From positions 124,001-188,000 of the forward strand of contig CALDYU010000012.1 of NCBI GenBank assembly GCA_937944485.1: a DNA stretch of 64,000 bases, given 5' to 3'. Made by a program: the position numbers and the translations under genes. Below are positions 36,606 through 45,116 of the stretch, in pieces. The notes beneath the pieces are model-generated. The model searched no databases, was not told the DNA's origin, and was given only the letters and a program-made list of their open reading frames with translations. Within the stretch, counting starts at the first letter, position 1. Each line of letters opens with the position of its first letter. The DNA is from an uncultured Flavobacteriaceae bacterium (GTDB lineage: Bacteria; Bacteroidota; Bacteroidia; Flavobacteriales; Flavobacteriaceae).

Positions 36606-36999
36606 TGGAGCCGGAGGGATTCGAACCCTCGTCCAAACAAGCAACGCCAGTGCTTTCTACATGTTTATTTTCTGATTAATTTTCGACGTAGGCCTGACCA
36701 GAAACAGCCTAACCAACGCTTATCTCCTAAAGTTTTAGTGCCACTATCGAAGTACTAGTAGCCTTATATCGACTTTTATGGTGCTCCGAATTGAATCGCC
36801 GTCGACAGAGGCTATTCAGGAACATCTCGCTTCGCTACCTTGTAGCGACGAGGCTAATCTTACTATAATTCAGATTAAGCGGCAAGAGCGTAGTTATTAT
36901 CGCCAATTAAAAGTGTGAAATATGAGATTTACGAGCTATACATCAGCGCTCGACATGCTTACAATGCCATTGGTCTCGCTGTCAAAACCAGTCGGCCCC
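36606..36999 (-). ncRNA. ssrA: transfer-messenger RNA (tmRNA)
   Basis: 394-nt tmRNA on the minus strand that frees stalled ribosomes and tags the nascent chain. The 5' end GGGGCCG (36993-36999) pairs with CGGCTCC at the 3' end to close a tRNA-Ala-like acceptor stem; the discriminator is A and CCA is not encoded. The T-arm reads GGGTTCGAATCCC. The tag frame at 36875-36904 reads G-D-N-N-Y-A-L-A-A-stop, the proteolysis tag type of Bacteroidota (normally preceded by the alanine carried by the RNA). Its 3' end is the duplicated sequence at the edges of the eCIS island. Confidence 0.95.
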
Positions 37000-37040
37000 A
37001 AAATGAGATAGGTAAGTTTCACTTACCGTAATCGAATTAT

Positions 37041-37267
37041 GTCCTGAACTTGTTTCAGGACCGAACTCTACTCATCTTTTTTTTCAAAGAACATATCCCT
37101 GCCCCGATGCTTCGGGGGTTTCAGGGTCTATTGAAATTTTCCAATAGTTTTCTATCTGGGCGTTCCCTTCGCCAAAATGTTCAGGTCGGGCTATCCGCTC
37201 ATACTACTCAACTTTCTTCGCAAAAAAGCGAACAAAGCCATCGGGGTAAACGCTACTATCCCTAACG
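37041..37267. repeat. cluster of palindromic intergenic elements
   Basis: Between tmRNA and the next gene: GTCCTGA-n7-TCAGGAC (37041-37061), a nested hairpin around CCCCGATGCTTCGGGG (37102-37117) flanked by CCCTG/CAGGG, and a longer element with ends GGGCTATCCGCT and AGCGAACAAAG…GCTACTATCCC to ~37267. These resemble dispersed REP-like elements of flavobacteria. No open frame in the region is convincing. Confidence 0.5.
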
Positions 37268-37308
37268 CAGCCGCCAAAGATACCCCAAAAAGTATTCCAA
37301 AAAAAGTT

Positions 37309-37338
37309 TTGACATAGCCCTGTCATCCGTTAAATTTG
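37309..37338 (+). promoter_or_regulatory. Bacteroidota-type promoter for the Lys1-like gene
   Basis: TTG at 37309-37311, 19-nt spacer, TAAATTTG at 37331-37338: a full match to the TTG-N19-TANNTTTG pattern, 38 bp before the start codon. Confidence 0.65.
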
Positions 37339-37376
37339 AAACTGTTACCACACTAAAGTTACAAACCCAAGAATAT

Positions 37377-38579
37377 ATGAAGTTCGGAATCATCAGAGAG
37401 CGCAAAAATCCACCCGATCGTCGGGTAGTTTTATCACCAGGTGCCTGTCAAAAAGTGCTCAAAAATCATCCTAAAGCTGAGATTATTGTTGAACCTTCTC
37501 CTATTCGTGTTTTCAAAGATGCAGAGTACAAAAATAAGGGACTCGAAGTGGCCTTTAAGATGAATGAATGTGATGTACTTCTCGGTGTTAAAGAAGTACC
37601 TATTGAAGCTTTGATTCCCAATAAAAAATACTTCTTCTTTTCCCACACCATAAAAAAACAGCCGTATAATCGGAAGTTGCTCAAAGCTATCTTAGCTAAG
37701 AATATAGAACTCTACGATCACGAAGTAATCACGAATCAAAAGGAACAACGCGTAGTAGCCTTTGGAAGATACGCTGGTATCGTCGGTGCCTACAACGGCT
37801 TTAGAGCTTACGGACTTAAATACGGAACCTTTGAACTTCCTAAAGCAGAAACCTTGTCCGACCAACGAGCGTTAATTTCTGAATTAAAAAAAATCCAGCT
37901 GCCGAATATTAAAATAATACTCACCGGAAGAGGTAGAGTAGGCAATGGGGCTCGTGAAATGCTAGATGCTATGGGACTTCGAAAAGTCAATGTTGGAGAA
38001 TATTTAGAAGAAGCATTCAATGAACCAGTCTACTGTCAAATTGATGCCTCTGATTATAACAAACGAAAAGATGGGGAGCGGGGTAACAAAGCAGATTTTT
38101 TTGCAAACCCTGAAACTTATAAAACCAATTTTTCTCGATTTACTCGAGTTAGCGATTTATATATTGCCGGTCATTTTTACGGAGATGGTGCTCCTTATTT
38201 ATTTACTCGAGAAGACGTCAAGCACCCCGATTTTAAAATTAAAGTAGTGGCCGATATAAGCTGTGATATTGATGGCCCTGTTGCGACTACGATTCGCGCA
38301 TCGACCATTGCAAAGCCCATTTATGGTTATGACCCAAAAACAGAAAAGGAAACGAATTTTAAAAACAAGTCGGCCATTGCAGTAATGGCTGTAGACAACT
38401 TACCCTGTGAGTTGCCAAATGATGCTAGTGTTGGTTTTGGGGCTGCTTTTATGAAACATGTCATTCCCGCTTTTTTCAATAAAGATGTAGACGGAGTTCT
38501 TCTGCGCGCCCGTATGACCAAAAATGGAAAATTGACAAATCGGTATTCGTATCTTCAAGATTATGTTGATGGGCCGTAA
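37377..38579 (+). CDS. saccharopine dehydrogenase (Lys1)-like / alanine dehydrogenase-PNT family oxidoreductase
   Basis: 400 aa with the AlaDH/PNT N-terminal fold (GIIRERKNPPDRRVVLSP) and a Rossmann nucleotide site G184-R-G-R-V-G189. K72 (GVKEVP) and H90 (FSHT) sit where lysine-forming saccharopine dehydrogenase has its catalytic Lys and His. It should be a cytosolic NAD(P)-dependent dehydrogenase acting on an amino-acid adduct such as saccharopine. The real substrate in Bacteroidota is not established, and an opine-type reaction is possible. The gene is monocistronic by spacing. Confidence 0.8.
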   Translation: MKFGIIRERKNPPDRRVVLSPGACQKVLKNHPKAEIIVEPSPIRVFKDAEYKNKGLEVAFKMNECDVLLGVKEVPIEALIPNKKYFFFSHTIKKQPYNRKLLKAILAKNIELYDHEVITNQKEQRVVAFGRYAGIVGAYNGFRAYGLKYGTFELPKAETLSDQRALISELKKIQLPNIKIILTGRGRVGNGAREMLDAMGLRKVNVGEYLEEAFNEPVYCQIDASDYNKRKDGERGNKADFFANPETYKTNFSRFTRVSDLYIAGHFYGDGAPYLFTREDVKHPDFKIKVVADISCDIDGPVATTIRASTIAKPIYGYDPKTEKETNFKNKSAIAVMAVDNLPCELPNDASVGFGAAFMKHVIPAFFNKDVDGVLLRARMTKNGKLTNRYSYLQDYVDGP

Positions 38580-38649
38580 TTAAAATATTTGAACACTTTT
38601 TAAGTACGCCAACTTAATTTTCAACGTTTATACAATAGCGAGTAGTCTT

Positions 38650-39372
38650 ATGATAAATGCAACTATTGATTTCGTTTTCTCCAAATGGTGGCTGACTTTT
38701 TTATTCACTTTCGTATTCTTTCTTTGCCTATATTTTGGAGGAATATTCTTAATGAAATCCATATTAATATACTTAAAGAGAAAGAACAAAGTGTTTGAAA
38801 TTGTTGATTTCAAGAGTAAAGGACAAGAACAAACAGAGATTAAAAACTCAATTTCGAGCATATTAGTTTTTGCTTTGCAGGCGATACCGCTGCAATGGCT
38901 TTACATCAATAAGTACTTTTATTTTGGTCAAAACGGAATTATAAATTGTTTATGGGAAATTCCAGTATTGTTTCTTTGGAATGAGATTTATTTTTATTTA
39001 ACTCATTGGCTATTACACCAACCCCCTTTTTTTATGAAGGTTCATTATAAACACCATGCTTCACGTGAGCCCACTTTATATTCAGTATATAGTTTTCATT
39101 GGTTTGAGGCTTTTCTATTAGGTGCTGTTATTTTTATACCTGTTCTAATATACCCTTTTCACATCTTATCAATTTTAAGTTTACCTATTATGAGTATTCT
39201 ATTGAATTTTTTAGGACATTGGAACCACGAAAGAGCAACAACAAAGAAGCCTAACTATATAGGTAGGTTTACTTTTAGGCATACCATGCATCATAAATAT
39301 AGCAAAGGGAACTTCGGATTTATGTTGCCGTATTTTGATATGCTTTTTAACACGTCGTACCCAAAAAAATAA
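38650..39372 (+). CDS. sterol desaturase/fatty acid hydroxylase superfamily protein
   Basis: 240-aa membrane enzyme. Histidine boxes H119-WLL-H123, H132-YK-HH136, H190-WN-H193 and H211-TM-HH215 supply the diiron ligands of this superfamily; four to five hydrophobic segments surround them. Such enzymes hydroxylate or desaturate lipid acyl chains, sterols or carotenoids. It lies 9 bp before the ketosynthase-oxidase fusion, suggesting that it modifies the product of that enzyme or its acyl precursor. Family certain, substrate unknown. Confidence 0.88.
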   Translation: MINATIDFVFSKWWLTFLFTFVFFLCLYFGGIFLMKSILIYLKRKNKVFEIVDFKSKGQEQTEIKNSISSILVFALQAIPLQWLYINKYFYFGQNGIINCLWEIPVLFLWNEIYFYLTHWLLHQPPFFMKVHYKHHASREPTLYSVYSFHWFEAFLLGAVIFIPVLIYPFHILSILSLPIMSILLNFLGHWNHERATTKKPNYIGRFTFRHTMHHKYSKGNFGFMLPYFDMLFNTSYPKK

Positions 39373-39381
39373 CTTAAACAA

Positions 39382-41262
39382 ATGAGTAAAGCTGTTTACA
39401 TCAATGCGATCGGAAAATATTTACCGGGTGAACCTATACCTAATGATAAGATGGAAGATTATCTGGGTATGATAAATAAAAAACCCTCACGGACTAAAAC
39501 AAGAATACTCAAGCAGAATGGTATTCGAAATCGTTATTATGCATTAGATACGCATCAAAATACTACCGAAACAGTTGCTGGCATGACTGTCAAAGCGATT
39601 GATTCTTGTTTGAAGAAAAATAATACCTCAAAAGAAGTTGTTCAATTTTTGAGTGCAGCTACAACGCAAGGTGATTTGCCGATTCCAGGTTTTGCTAGCA
39701 TGGTGCATGGTGAATCTGGATTGCCTGTTTGTGGTATATCAAGTCATCAAAGTGTATGTGCGGCGGGAATGATGGCTATCAAAAATGGCTTCATGCATGT
39801 ACAATCTGGGGAAGTTGATAATGCGGTTGCCTGCGCTGGTGAATTGCCCAGCAGAATGTTCAAAGCGCAACGTTTTGAAAATCAAAAGACGATATCTGAA
39901 AAGGGAGATCTTCCTTTAGAAACTGATTTTTTACGATGGATGCTTTCTGATGGGGCTGGGGCTTTTTTGTTAGAAAATAAGCCTAAAACCAACGGAATTA
40001 GCCTTAAAATTGAATGGATCGAATTAAAGTCGCATGCCAATAATTTTGAAACTTGTATGTATACAGGCATGAACAAAGGGGCAAGTGGAGAAAATGGAAA
40101 GTCGTGGATAGATTACGAGAGTTTTTCCGCCGCTGATAAGGCCGGAGCCATTAATTTGAAGCAAGATATTCGCTTGGTGAATAATATTGTGAGTTTAGGC
40201 GTGCAGCATTTTTTTCAACTGATGGAAAGCGGAAAAATAAATGCTAAACATATTGATTGGTTTTTATGCCATTACTCGTCTGAATATTTTAAACAACCTA
40301 TTCTTGACTTATTGCATAAGGGTGGTGCGTCGATCGCAGAAGAAAAATGGTTTACGAACTTACATTCGAAAGGAAATACTGGTTCTGCTTCCATCTTTAT
40401 TATGCTTGAAGAATTACTGTATCATAGAGATTTAAAAGATGGACAAAAAATTTTATGCATGGTACCTGAGAGTGGTCGTTTTATTACATCGTTTATGATG
40501 TTGACCGTTGTGGGTTCAAAAAAAGAAAAGAAAGAACTACCCTTGACATTGGAAGATGATATTTTGGCCCCAACAATTTCAACACAAGGGAAACCCATTC
40601 AAGAGGGTCTAGTTCGAGAGTTGACAAATATATGGGTTGATTTTGAGAAAGGCTTGCGTACGGTGCCCACTATCGGAAAAATATACAATGGAACAATCAG
40701 TATCGATGAATATCGATTATTGCTTCTAAACCTTCGCCAACAAGTTGTTGACGGTTCTCAATGGATTGCTCGTGCCGCTTCGAACGTTTCAATGGAATAT
40801 TTTGATGTTCGCTCGTCTTTCATTTCGCATTCGCGTGATGAGCATCGCGATTATCAAATGCTTGAAAAAAATTATATCAATTGTGGCGGTAATAGAGAAG
40901 ATCTTTATAGTGGTAAAAAGAACCTTGGTAGCGAGGCATTGAGTGCCTTTATGTTTCATACAGCGAGTAAGCCAAATCCGTTTGATTTGTTGGGAGCTAT
41001 GTTCATAATCGAAGGTCTGGGTAATAGAATTGCCGGCAAATGGGGTAGGGCAGTACAACAATTACTAAATTTGAATGATGATCAGGTTTCCTTTTTTATC
41101 TATCATGAAATAAGTGATAGTAATGAAAATCATTTCGAACGATTTGAAAATGCAATCAATTCAGAGGCCTTAACCCAAGAATTAGCAGATAGAATAGTTA
41201 AAACTGCCAAGGTGGTTGCCAAATTGTATCGTATGCAATTAATGGAAATAGGTAATTATTAA
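39382..41262 (+). CDS. ketosynthase III fused to haem-oxygenase-like diiron oxidase domain
   Basis: 626 aa, about twice a normal FabH. Residues 1-380 form a thiolase-fold ketosynthase III with catalytic C126 (SHQSVCAAG), H297 (FLCHYSS) and N332 (GNTGSA), so it should be an active condensing enzyme. Residues ~405-625 are an all-helical domain with E487-H488, E544 (FIIEGLG), H575 and D579/H584, a ligand spacing like haem-oxygenase-like diiron oxidases such as UndA. One chain could thus condense acyl units and then oxidise or decarboxylate the product. It lies between a lipid hydroxylase and an unknown gene 12 bp downstream. The oxidase call is from motif and helix content. Confidence 0.8.
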   Translation: MSKAVYINAIGKYLPGEPIPNDKMEDYLGMINKKPSRTKTRILKQNGIRNRYYALDTHQNTTETVAGMTVKAIDSCLKKNNTSKEVVQFLSAATTQGDLPIPGFASMVHGESGLPVCGISSHQSVCAAGMMAIKNGFMHVQSGEVDNAVACAGELPSRMFKAQRFENQKTISEKGDLPLETDFLRWMLSDGAGAFLLENKPKTNGISLKIEWIELKSHANNFETCMYTGMNKGASGENGKSWIDYESFSAADKAGAINLKQDIRLVNNIVSLGVQHFFQLMESGKINAKHIDWFLCHYSSEYFKQPILDLLHKGGASIAEEKWFTNLHSKGNTGSASIFIMLEELLYHRDLKDGQKILCMVPESGRFITSFMMLTVVGSKKEKKELPLTLEDDILAPTISTQGKPIQEGLVRELTNIWVDFEKGLRTVPTIGKIYNGTISIDEYRLLLLNLRQQVVDGSQWIARAASNVSMEYFDVRSSFISHSRDEHRDYQMLEKNYINCGGNREDLYSGKKNLGSEALSAFMFHTASKPNPFDLLGAMFIIEGLGNRIAGKWGRAVQQLLNLNDDQVSFFIYHEISDSNENHFERFENAINSEALTQELADRIVKTAKVVAKLYRMQLMEIGNY

Positions 41263-41274
41263 AGTATTATAGTC

Positions 41275-42159
41275 ATGCTGCACACAAGTGAATATTTTGA
41301 CACCTTAGAAAATGACCCGAAAGATCCGAGTCATTGGCATACTCTGTATTTAGATAAAAGTATTCCATTTAGTGACGATGCGAAAGCAGCTTTTTTATAT
41401 GATTCTAGTAGGAAGTCACGACAGTACTTATTGCCTTTTGTTAGGGTCTTTGCACGTTTTTTTATCATTGTAATGCAACTGTTTAAGGCTATATCTCCGA
41501 ACTTGATAAATGCCCCGAAAATGCTGCATAAGTCACTCTACTTGGGCATGAAATATTTCATAAGCCCTGAAGCTAATTTTTTGATTTTAAGGCATTTCTA
41601 TCTGGGTTCTGAAGTGTTGAAATTTATCAAAGACAATGTTAAAGGGGCGGAGGAAATTCCCATGAACCCCTTAAAACCAATATCGGTTAATGATGTGCGA
41701 AACAATTTATTTTTAGACCATGATTTAAATCTTTATAATTTTATCATAAATCTAAATAAGGCCATCGCCGAAAAGGGACTTAAAGTAACGAATGTAGATC
41801 AACCGAATTTTAGTGCCTTAACAGAAGGTAAAATTCCGTTTGAAGAATTTCGAGATAAATGGTCAAATTTTATGGATTTGTCAACAGCCATTGAAATCTT
41901 TACGCCAGTATATCAATTTTTCTTGACAGATAATGATTTTTGGCGGGCTAGTAATTCTTTACAATTAGATGAGGTAATAGGTATCTACGCAACTACGATT
42001 ATGAATTGCCCTGAAAAACTCGTTGGCCTTAATAACAAGCACCCAATGATACCATTGCCAACTTATGGTGCAGCATTTCGTCTTACACTTCACGGGTTAT
42101 CAACAGAAATATTACATGCGCTTTTGGTTAGCGCTAAAAAGGACATGAGCATGGCGTAA
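41275..42159 (+). CDS. unknown helical protein of the ketosynthase-oxidase cassette
   Basis: 294 aa, helix-rich and aromatic-rich, with a possible membrane-associated segment at ~45-75 (FARFFIIVMQLFKAI). No signal peptide. I do not recognise the family; visible His residues (H105 in ILRHFYLGSE, H149 in FLDHDLN) might be ligands but form no known motif. Only 12 bp after the fusion gene, so surely co-transcribed and probably working on the same product. Confidence 0.55.
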   Translation: MLHTSEYFDTLENDPKDPSHWHTLYLDKSIPFSDDAKAAFLYDSSRKSRQYLLPFVRVFARFFIIVMQLFKAISPNLINAPKMLHKSLYLGMKYFISPEANFLILRHFYLGSEVLKFIKDNVKGAEEIPMNPLKPISVNDVRNNLFLDHDLNLYNFIINLNKAIAEKGLKVTNVDQPNFSALTEGKIPFEEFRDKWSNFMDLSTAIEIFTPVYQFFLTDNDFWRASNSLQLDEVIGIYATTIMNCPEKLVGLNNKHPMIPLPTYGAAFRLTLHGLSTEILHALLVSAKKDMSMA

Positions 42160-42171
42160 GCATAGATATTT

Positions 42172-42549
42172 TCATACGAGCTTCTTTGAATAGTGATCAA
42201 TTAATAGCACTATAACAATTCCCAAAGTGTACGCTACCAAATCTTGGATACTAAAACTATTTCCAAAAATAAGATTCGCCCATTTGTTCTGTTGAAGTCC
42301 GAGGGCTTCAAGAAATGGAGTCAATTGCAAAAATTCAACGCTATAAGCGATGCCTAATGTTACTATTCCAAGAATTATTGCATATGCTTTTAAGAAACTT
42401 CTAAAAAAACAATAGATTAAGATGACCACAAGAAAGTCGCCCACAGTGTGCCTAATGAATCCGGATTTTAAATAGTAAGCTATCCCCGCTTCCATTAAGA
42501 AGAGCAGAATGAAAAGGATGAAATAGTTTTTTTTGAATTTTAGTTTCAT
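42172..42549 (-). CDS. DUF2809-family membrane protein
   Basis: 125 aa from MKLKFKKNYF; the longer start at 42570 is less likely. Four hydrophobic segments with short basic loops and the FIRHTVGDFLVVILIYCF segment characteristic of DUF2809. Inner membrane; function unknown in the family. It is the last gene of the leftward membrane-protein cluster, 48 bp after DUF1361. Confidence 0.8.
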   Translation of the reverse strand: MKLKFKKNYFILFILLFLMEAGIAYYLKSGFIRHTVGDFLVVILIYCFFRSFLKAYAIILGIVTLGIAYSVEFLQLTPFLEALGLQQNKWANLIFGNSFSIQDLVAYTLGIVIVLLIDHYSKKLV

Positions 42550-42597
42550 GATGTTTGATGTATGAGACAAGAGACAAGATGTTCTTTTCTCTCTTTT

Positions 42598-43278
42598 CTA
42601 TCTTCTTTTTTCTGCCACTGGCGCTTCCCGAAAACTCAATACCGATTGAAATACCGAAAACAAAATCCATAGAAAACCACCAAAGGCGAAGGTGATGAGC
42701 CATACCCTAGGTTCTTTAAGACTATGGGCAATTTGATAGAATAATGTCGCTGGTTTCGTGGCAATGTCCCAAGAATTGAATCGTAGAAAACGCCCTAAGT
42801 AGATTCCATATCCGCTTAACAAGCAAACTTTGAATAGGGTGTATTTGGCAATCCTATTTCCGTAGCGTTGCCTGATTAATGAATACATATCCAACATTGA
42901 TAGCAGGCCTAAAAGCAATCCGTTAAAGGCAAATACAAAAACTATGAATAAGTCAAGCCACATATGATTTGATAGATCATTATGCAAATGGACTAAATCT
43001 GTGATAATATACGGACTATTGGGTAAAAATAATAACCAAGATATAAAGCCCAAGAAACTAACAAATTTTAGAGAATGTAAAGAGGTAAATTGCTTTAAGA
43101 GCTGGGTAATACCAAAGGGAACCCCTGCTAAAAACAAATTCCAAACCAAAAAGAGGTAGAACCTACTACCTGTAAGTTGAATTCTGAAAAATAGTAATAG
43201 CAGAGCGAACCCAATAGATAAGCATAGGTTAACGTACAAAATGTTGTAAGGTGAGAGTTTTATTCTTTGAAATTTCAT
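42598..43278 (-). CDS. DUF1361-family membrane protein
   Basis: 226 aa, six to seven hydrophobic segments. The DUF1361 core WLLFLPNSPYIITDLVHL (near 80-98) and a C-terminal FAFGGFLWILF are visible. Integral inner-membrane protein of unknown function. It begins 4 bp after the upstream small membrane gene, so it belongs to the same operon. Confidence 0.85.
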   Translation of the reverse strand: MKFQRIKLSPYNILYVNLCLSIGFALLLLFFRIQLTGSRFYLFLVWNLFLAGVPFGITQLLKQFTSLHSLKFVSFLGFISWLLFLPNSPYIITDLVHLHNDLSNHMWLDLFIVFVFAFNGLLLGLLSMLDMYSLIRQRYGNRIAKYTLFKVCLLSGYGIYLGRFLRFNSWDIATKPATLFYQIAHSLKEPRVWLITFAFGGFLWILFSVFQSVLSFREAPVAEKRR

Positions 43279-43282
43279 AATA

Positions 43283-43579
43283 TCACGTTGTTATAAAGTT
43301 GATATATAGTAAGGCTATTGGAAAATTCATAAGCACTATTATTACGGTCATTACATGTTCATGTATGTCTTTTAAATGGGTCACTGAATTGATGAATAGT
43401 ATAAACAGACTAATCAAGGTTATGGGTATGTAGCATACTAAAAAAACAATGCCAATAGTATTAATGATGTCATTTTCAGCCATCAATGCAGTCAACATCA
43501 GCAAGGTGCCTATGAGGAAACTCGCTGTAGCTATACGAACTGCTATGCGGTTCCATTTATGTTTAAAAAGCGCTGTCAT
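43283..43579 (-). CDS. 98-aa membrane protein, paralogue of the gene at 45117-45407
   Basis: Starts MTALFKHKWNRIAVRIATAS, with ATG overlapping the TGA of the upstream DUF4173-like gene (ATGA), which decides the start against the longer 113-aa reading. Three hydrophobic segments. It aligns over its length with the 96-aa protein encoded 1.6 kb upstream (FKHKWNRIAV… / FKHSINYIAV…, and ILMNFPIALLYINF / ILVNIPVSAIYLEI). Function unknown. Confidence 0.7.
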   Translation of the reverse strand: MTALFKHKWNRIAVRIATASFLIGTLLMLTALMAENDIINTIGIVFLVCYIPITLISLFILFINSVTHLKDIHEHVMTVIIVLMNFPIALLYINFITT

Positions 43580-44988
43580 TTGTTTTCGTTTTTTATGAAT
43601 TGATAGAGCGTATATTCTTGCCATGTTTTTTGAGATTCCTGATCTAAAAAATCGGTATACTTTTCGCCTATCCTTTTTTTAGTTTCGCTATTCACTTTAC
43701 TTTTATTGTTCTTAGCATAATTGTATAGTTGTTCACTATTACGATCTCCGAGGCTAATTAAATAATCGATATCAGGTTGATCTATTTTGTTCAGATTTTG
43801 CCAGGTCACAGTTTTATCCCAAGGAATGGCCGCGCTGACTATTAAAAAGGCAAAAACAGTTGCAATATTGGTTCGTACGAGATAAATGAAGTTCTTTAAT
43901 TGAGCAACTTTGATATAGGCAGTGAGCAAGCCAGTAAGGGTGAGTAGGAGGTATATAAATACGCCGATTCGCTTGTAGGTAAGCCCTAAGGTTTCGACAT
44001 AGGTGTAATTTTTGTACGTCGTAAAGGCTACAAGGAGTACATTGAGACCCACCCAAATATAGGTTAACACTTTGATACGCCTGTTCCCTTTCAAATAATT
44101 GAGATTTCCTCGGAAGAAATACAGAATAAGGGCAATCGCACATACAATAGAAAACATTAATGCATAAACCCCTTGATGAACCGATTGTGATAAACCAGAA
44201 TTAGTTATTTCCGTATGCTGTAATAAATAAATAATATCAGTAATCAGAAAAATGAGGAGAAGAAAGTTTAAAGCAATAAAAATCATGCTTCCTAAGGTAT
44301 GCTCGCCTTCTAGTTTTTTCTTTTCGCTTATGAGAACAATTTCAGTTGGTTTTTGCAATTCGTTGTTTTGTGCTAAATCGTAAGTAATAAGCTCTTGAGC
44401 ATTGAGTGGACGCAGTAAGTGAAGAAAAATGATATAGCCCAATAGCGTAAAAAATAGCCATGGAATACTTATTATATCTAGATTAACCTGTCCGATAAGA
44501 TTTCCGAATACAGGATTGGCATTGCGATAAAGCATTCCGAAAAGAAAGAGAAGTGCGATAGCGGCCAAGGCTCCTTTAATTCTGTTGTATAATTTCGGAC
44601 TGTTTTCTAGCTTTTTTTTCTCCGTCTGGTTCGCTTTATTTTCTTTTTGCTCCATATAATTTGCGATGGACGCTATAATCATATTGCTCGACCCTAAAAA
44701 CCAGGTGAGATACAGTGAGCTTTTTTTAGAAATTGATTTCCCAACAAATACCATGAAAGTCATAAAATGGACGAAGATGGTAAAGTCCGAAGGGTTTAGG
44801 AATACAAAAATTGCCGTTCCGATATAGGCCATTGTGTAAGACCAAGAAAGAGAGCGTTCATTTCTTAAAGTGGATACAAGTACCACCACTAAGATGGATA
44901 TGAGAAAAAGATTCAGTCCAAAACTCTTGCTATAAAACAAGAGGCTAAAGACTAAGGCTGACACAATTGCTTTGATATGAATGTTCAT
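43576..44988 (-). CDS. DUF4173-like polytopic membrane protein
   Basis: 470 aa with about ten hydrophobic segments in the first 400 residues and a soluble C-terminal tail (DIDYLISLGDRNSEQLYNYA onward) of helical character. The layout fits DUF4153/DUF4173 proteins. Its ATG overlaps the stop of the 42-aa peptide gene upstream, and its stop overlaps the next start, both as ATGA. Function unknown; likely a partner of the small membrane proteins made from the same mRNA. Confidence 0.75.
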   Translation of the reverse strand: MNIHIKAIVSALVFSLLFYSKSFGLNLFLISILVVVLVSTLRNERSLSWSYTMAYIGTAIFVFLNPSDFTIFVHFMTFMVFVGKSISKKSSLYLTWFLGSSNMIIASIANYMEQKENKANQTEKKKLENSPKLYNRIKGALAAIALLFLFGMLYRNANPVFGNLIGQVNLDIISIPWLFFTLLGYIIFLHLLRPLNAQELITYDLAQNNELQKPTEIVLISEKKKLEGEHTLGSMIFIALNFLLLIFLITDIIYLLQHTEITNSGLSQSVHQGVYALMFSIVCAIALILYFFRGNLNYLKGNRRIKVLTYIWVGLNVLLVAFTTYKNYTYVETLGLTYKRIGVFIYLLLTLTGLLTAYIKVAQLKNFIYLVRTNIATVFAFLIVSAAIPWDKTVTWQNLNKIDQPDIDYLISLGDRNSEQLYNYAKNNKSKVNSETKKRIGEKYTDFLDQESQKTWQEYTLYQFIKNENK

Positions 44989-45113
44989 AGTTTGATGTTT
45001 TTAAAAATTGATAAAAAGGATTTAATACGAACCATCAGTAGTAGGACTACAAAGCCTATACTTAAATAGAATTGCTGATAAAAGGATTGATTTTTTAAAC
45101 GTTTCAATTTCAT
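44985..45113 (-). CDS. 42-aa membrane peptide, overlooked by length cut-offs
   Basis: Reads MKLKRLKNQSFYQQFYLSIG, then a hydrophobic segment FVVLLLMVRI and a basic tail ending FKNIKL. It starts 3 bp after the upstream stop and its TGA overlaps the ATG of the DUF4173-like gene. That exact translational coupling, with a basic N-terminus and one membrane segment, makes it convincing as a gene. It might recruit or regulate the large membrane protein. Confidence 0.7.
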   Translation of the reverse strand: MKLKRLKNQSFYQQFYLSIGFVVLLLMVRIKSFLSIFKNIKL

Positions 45114-45116
45114 GGG

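Noticed and set aside
37050-37265. 71-aa open frame after tmRNA
   Set aside because: Runs through palindromic REP-like elements and has proline/serine-rich junk composition.
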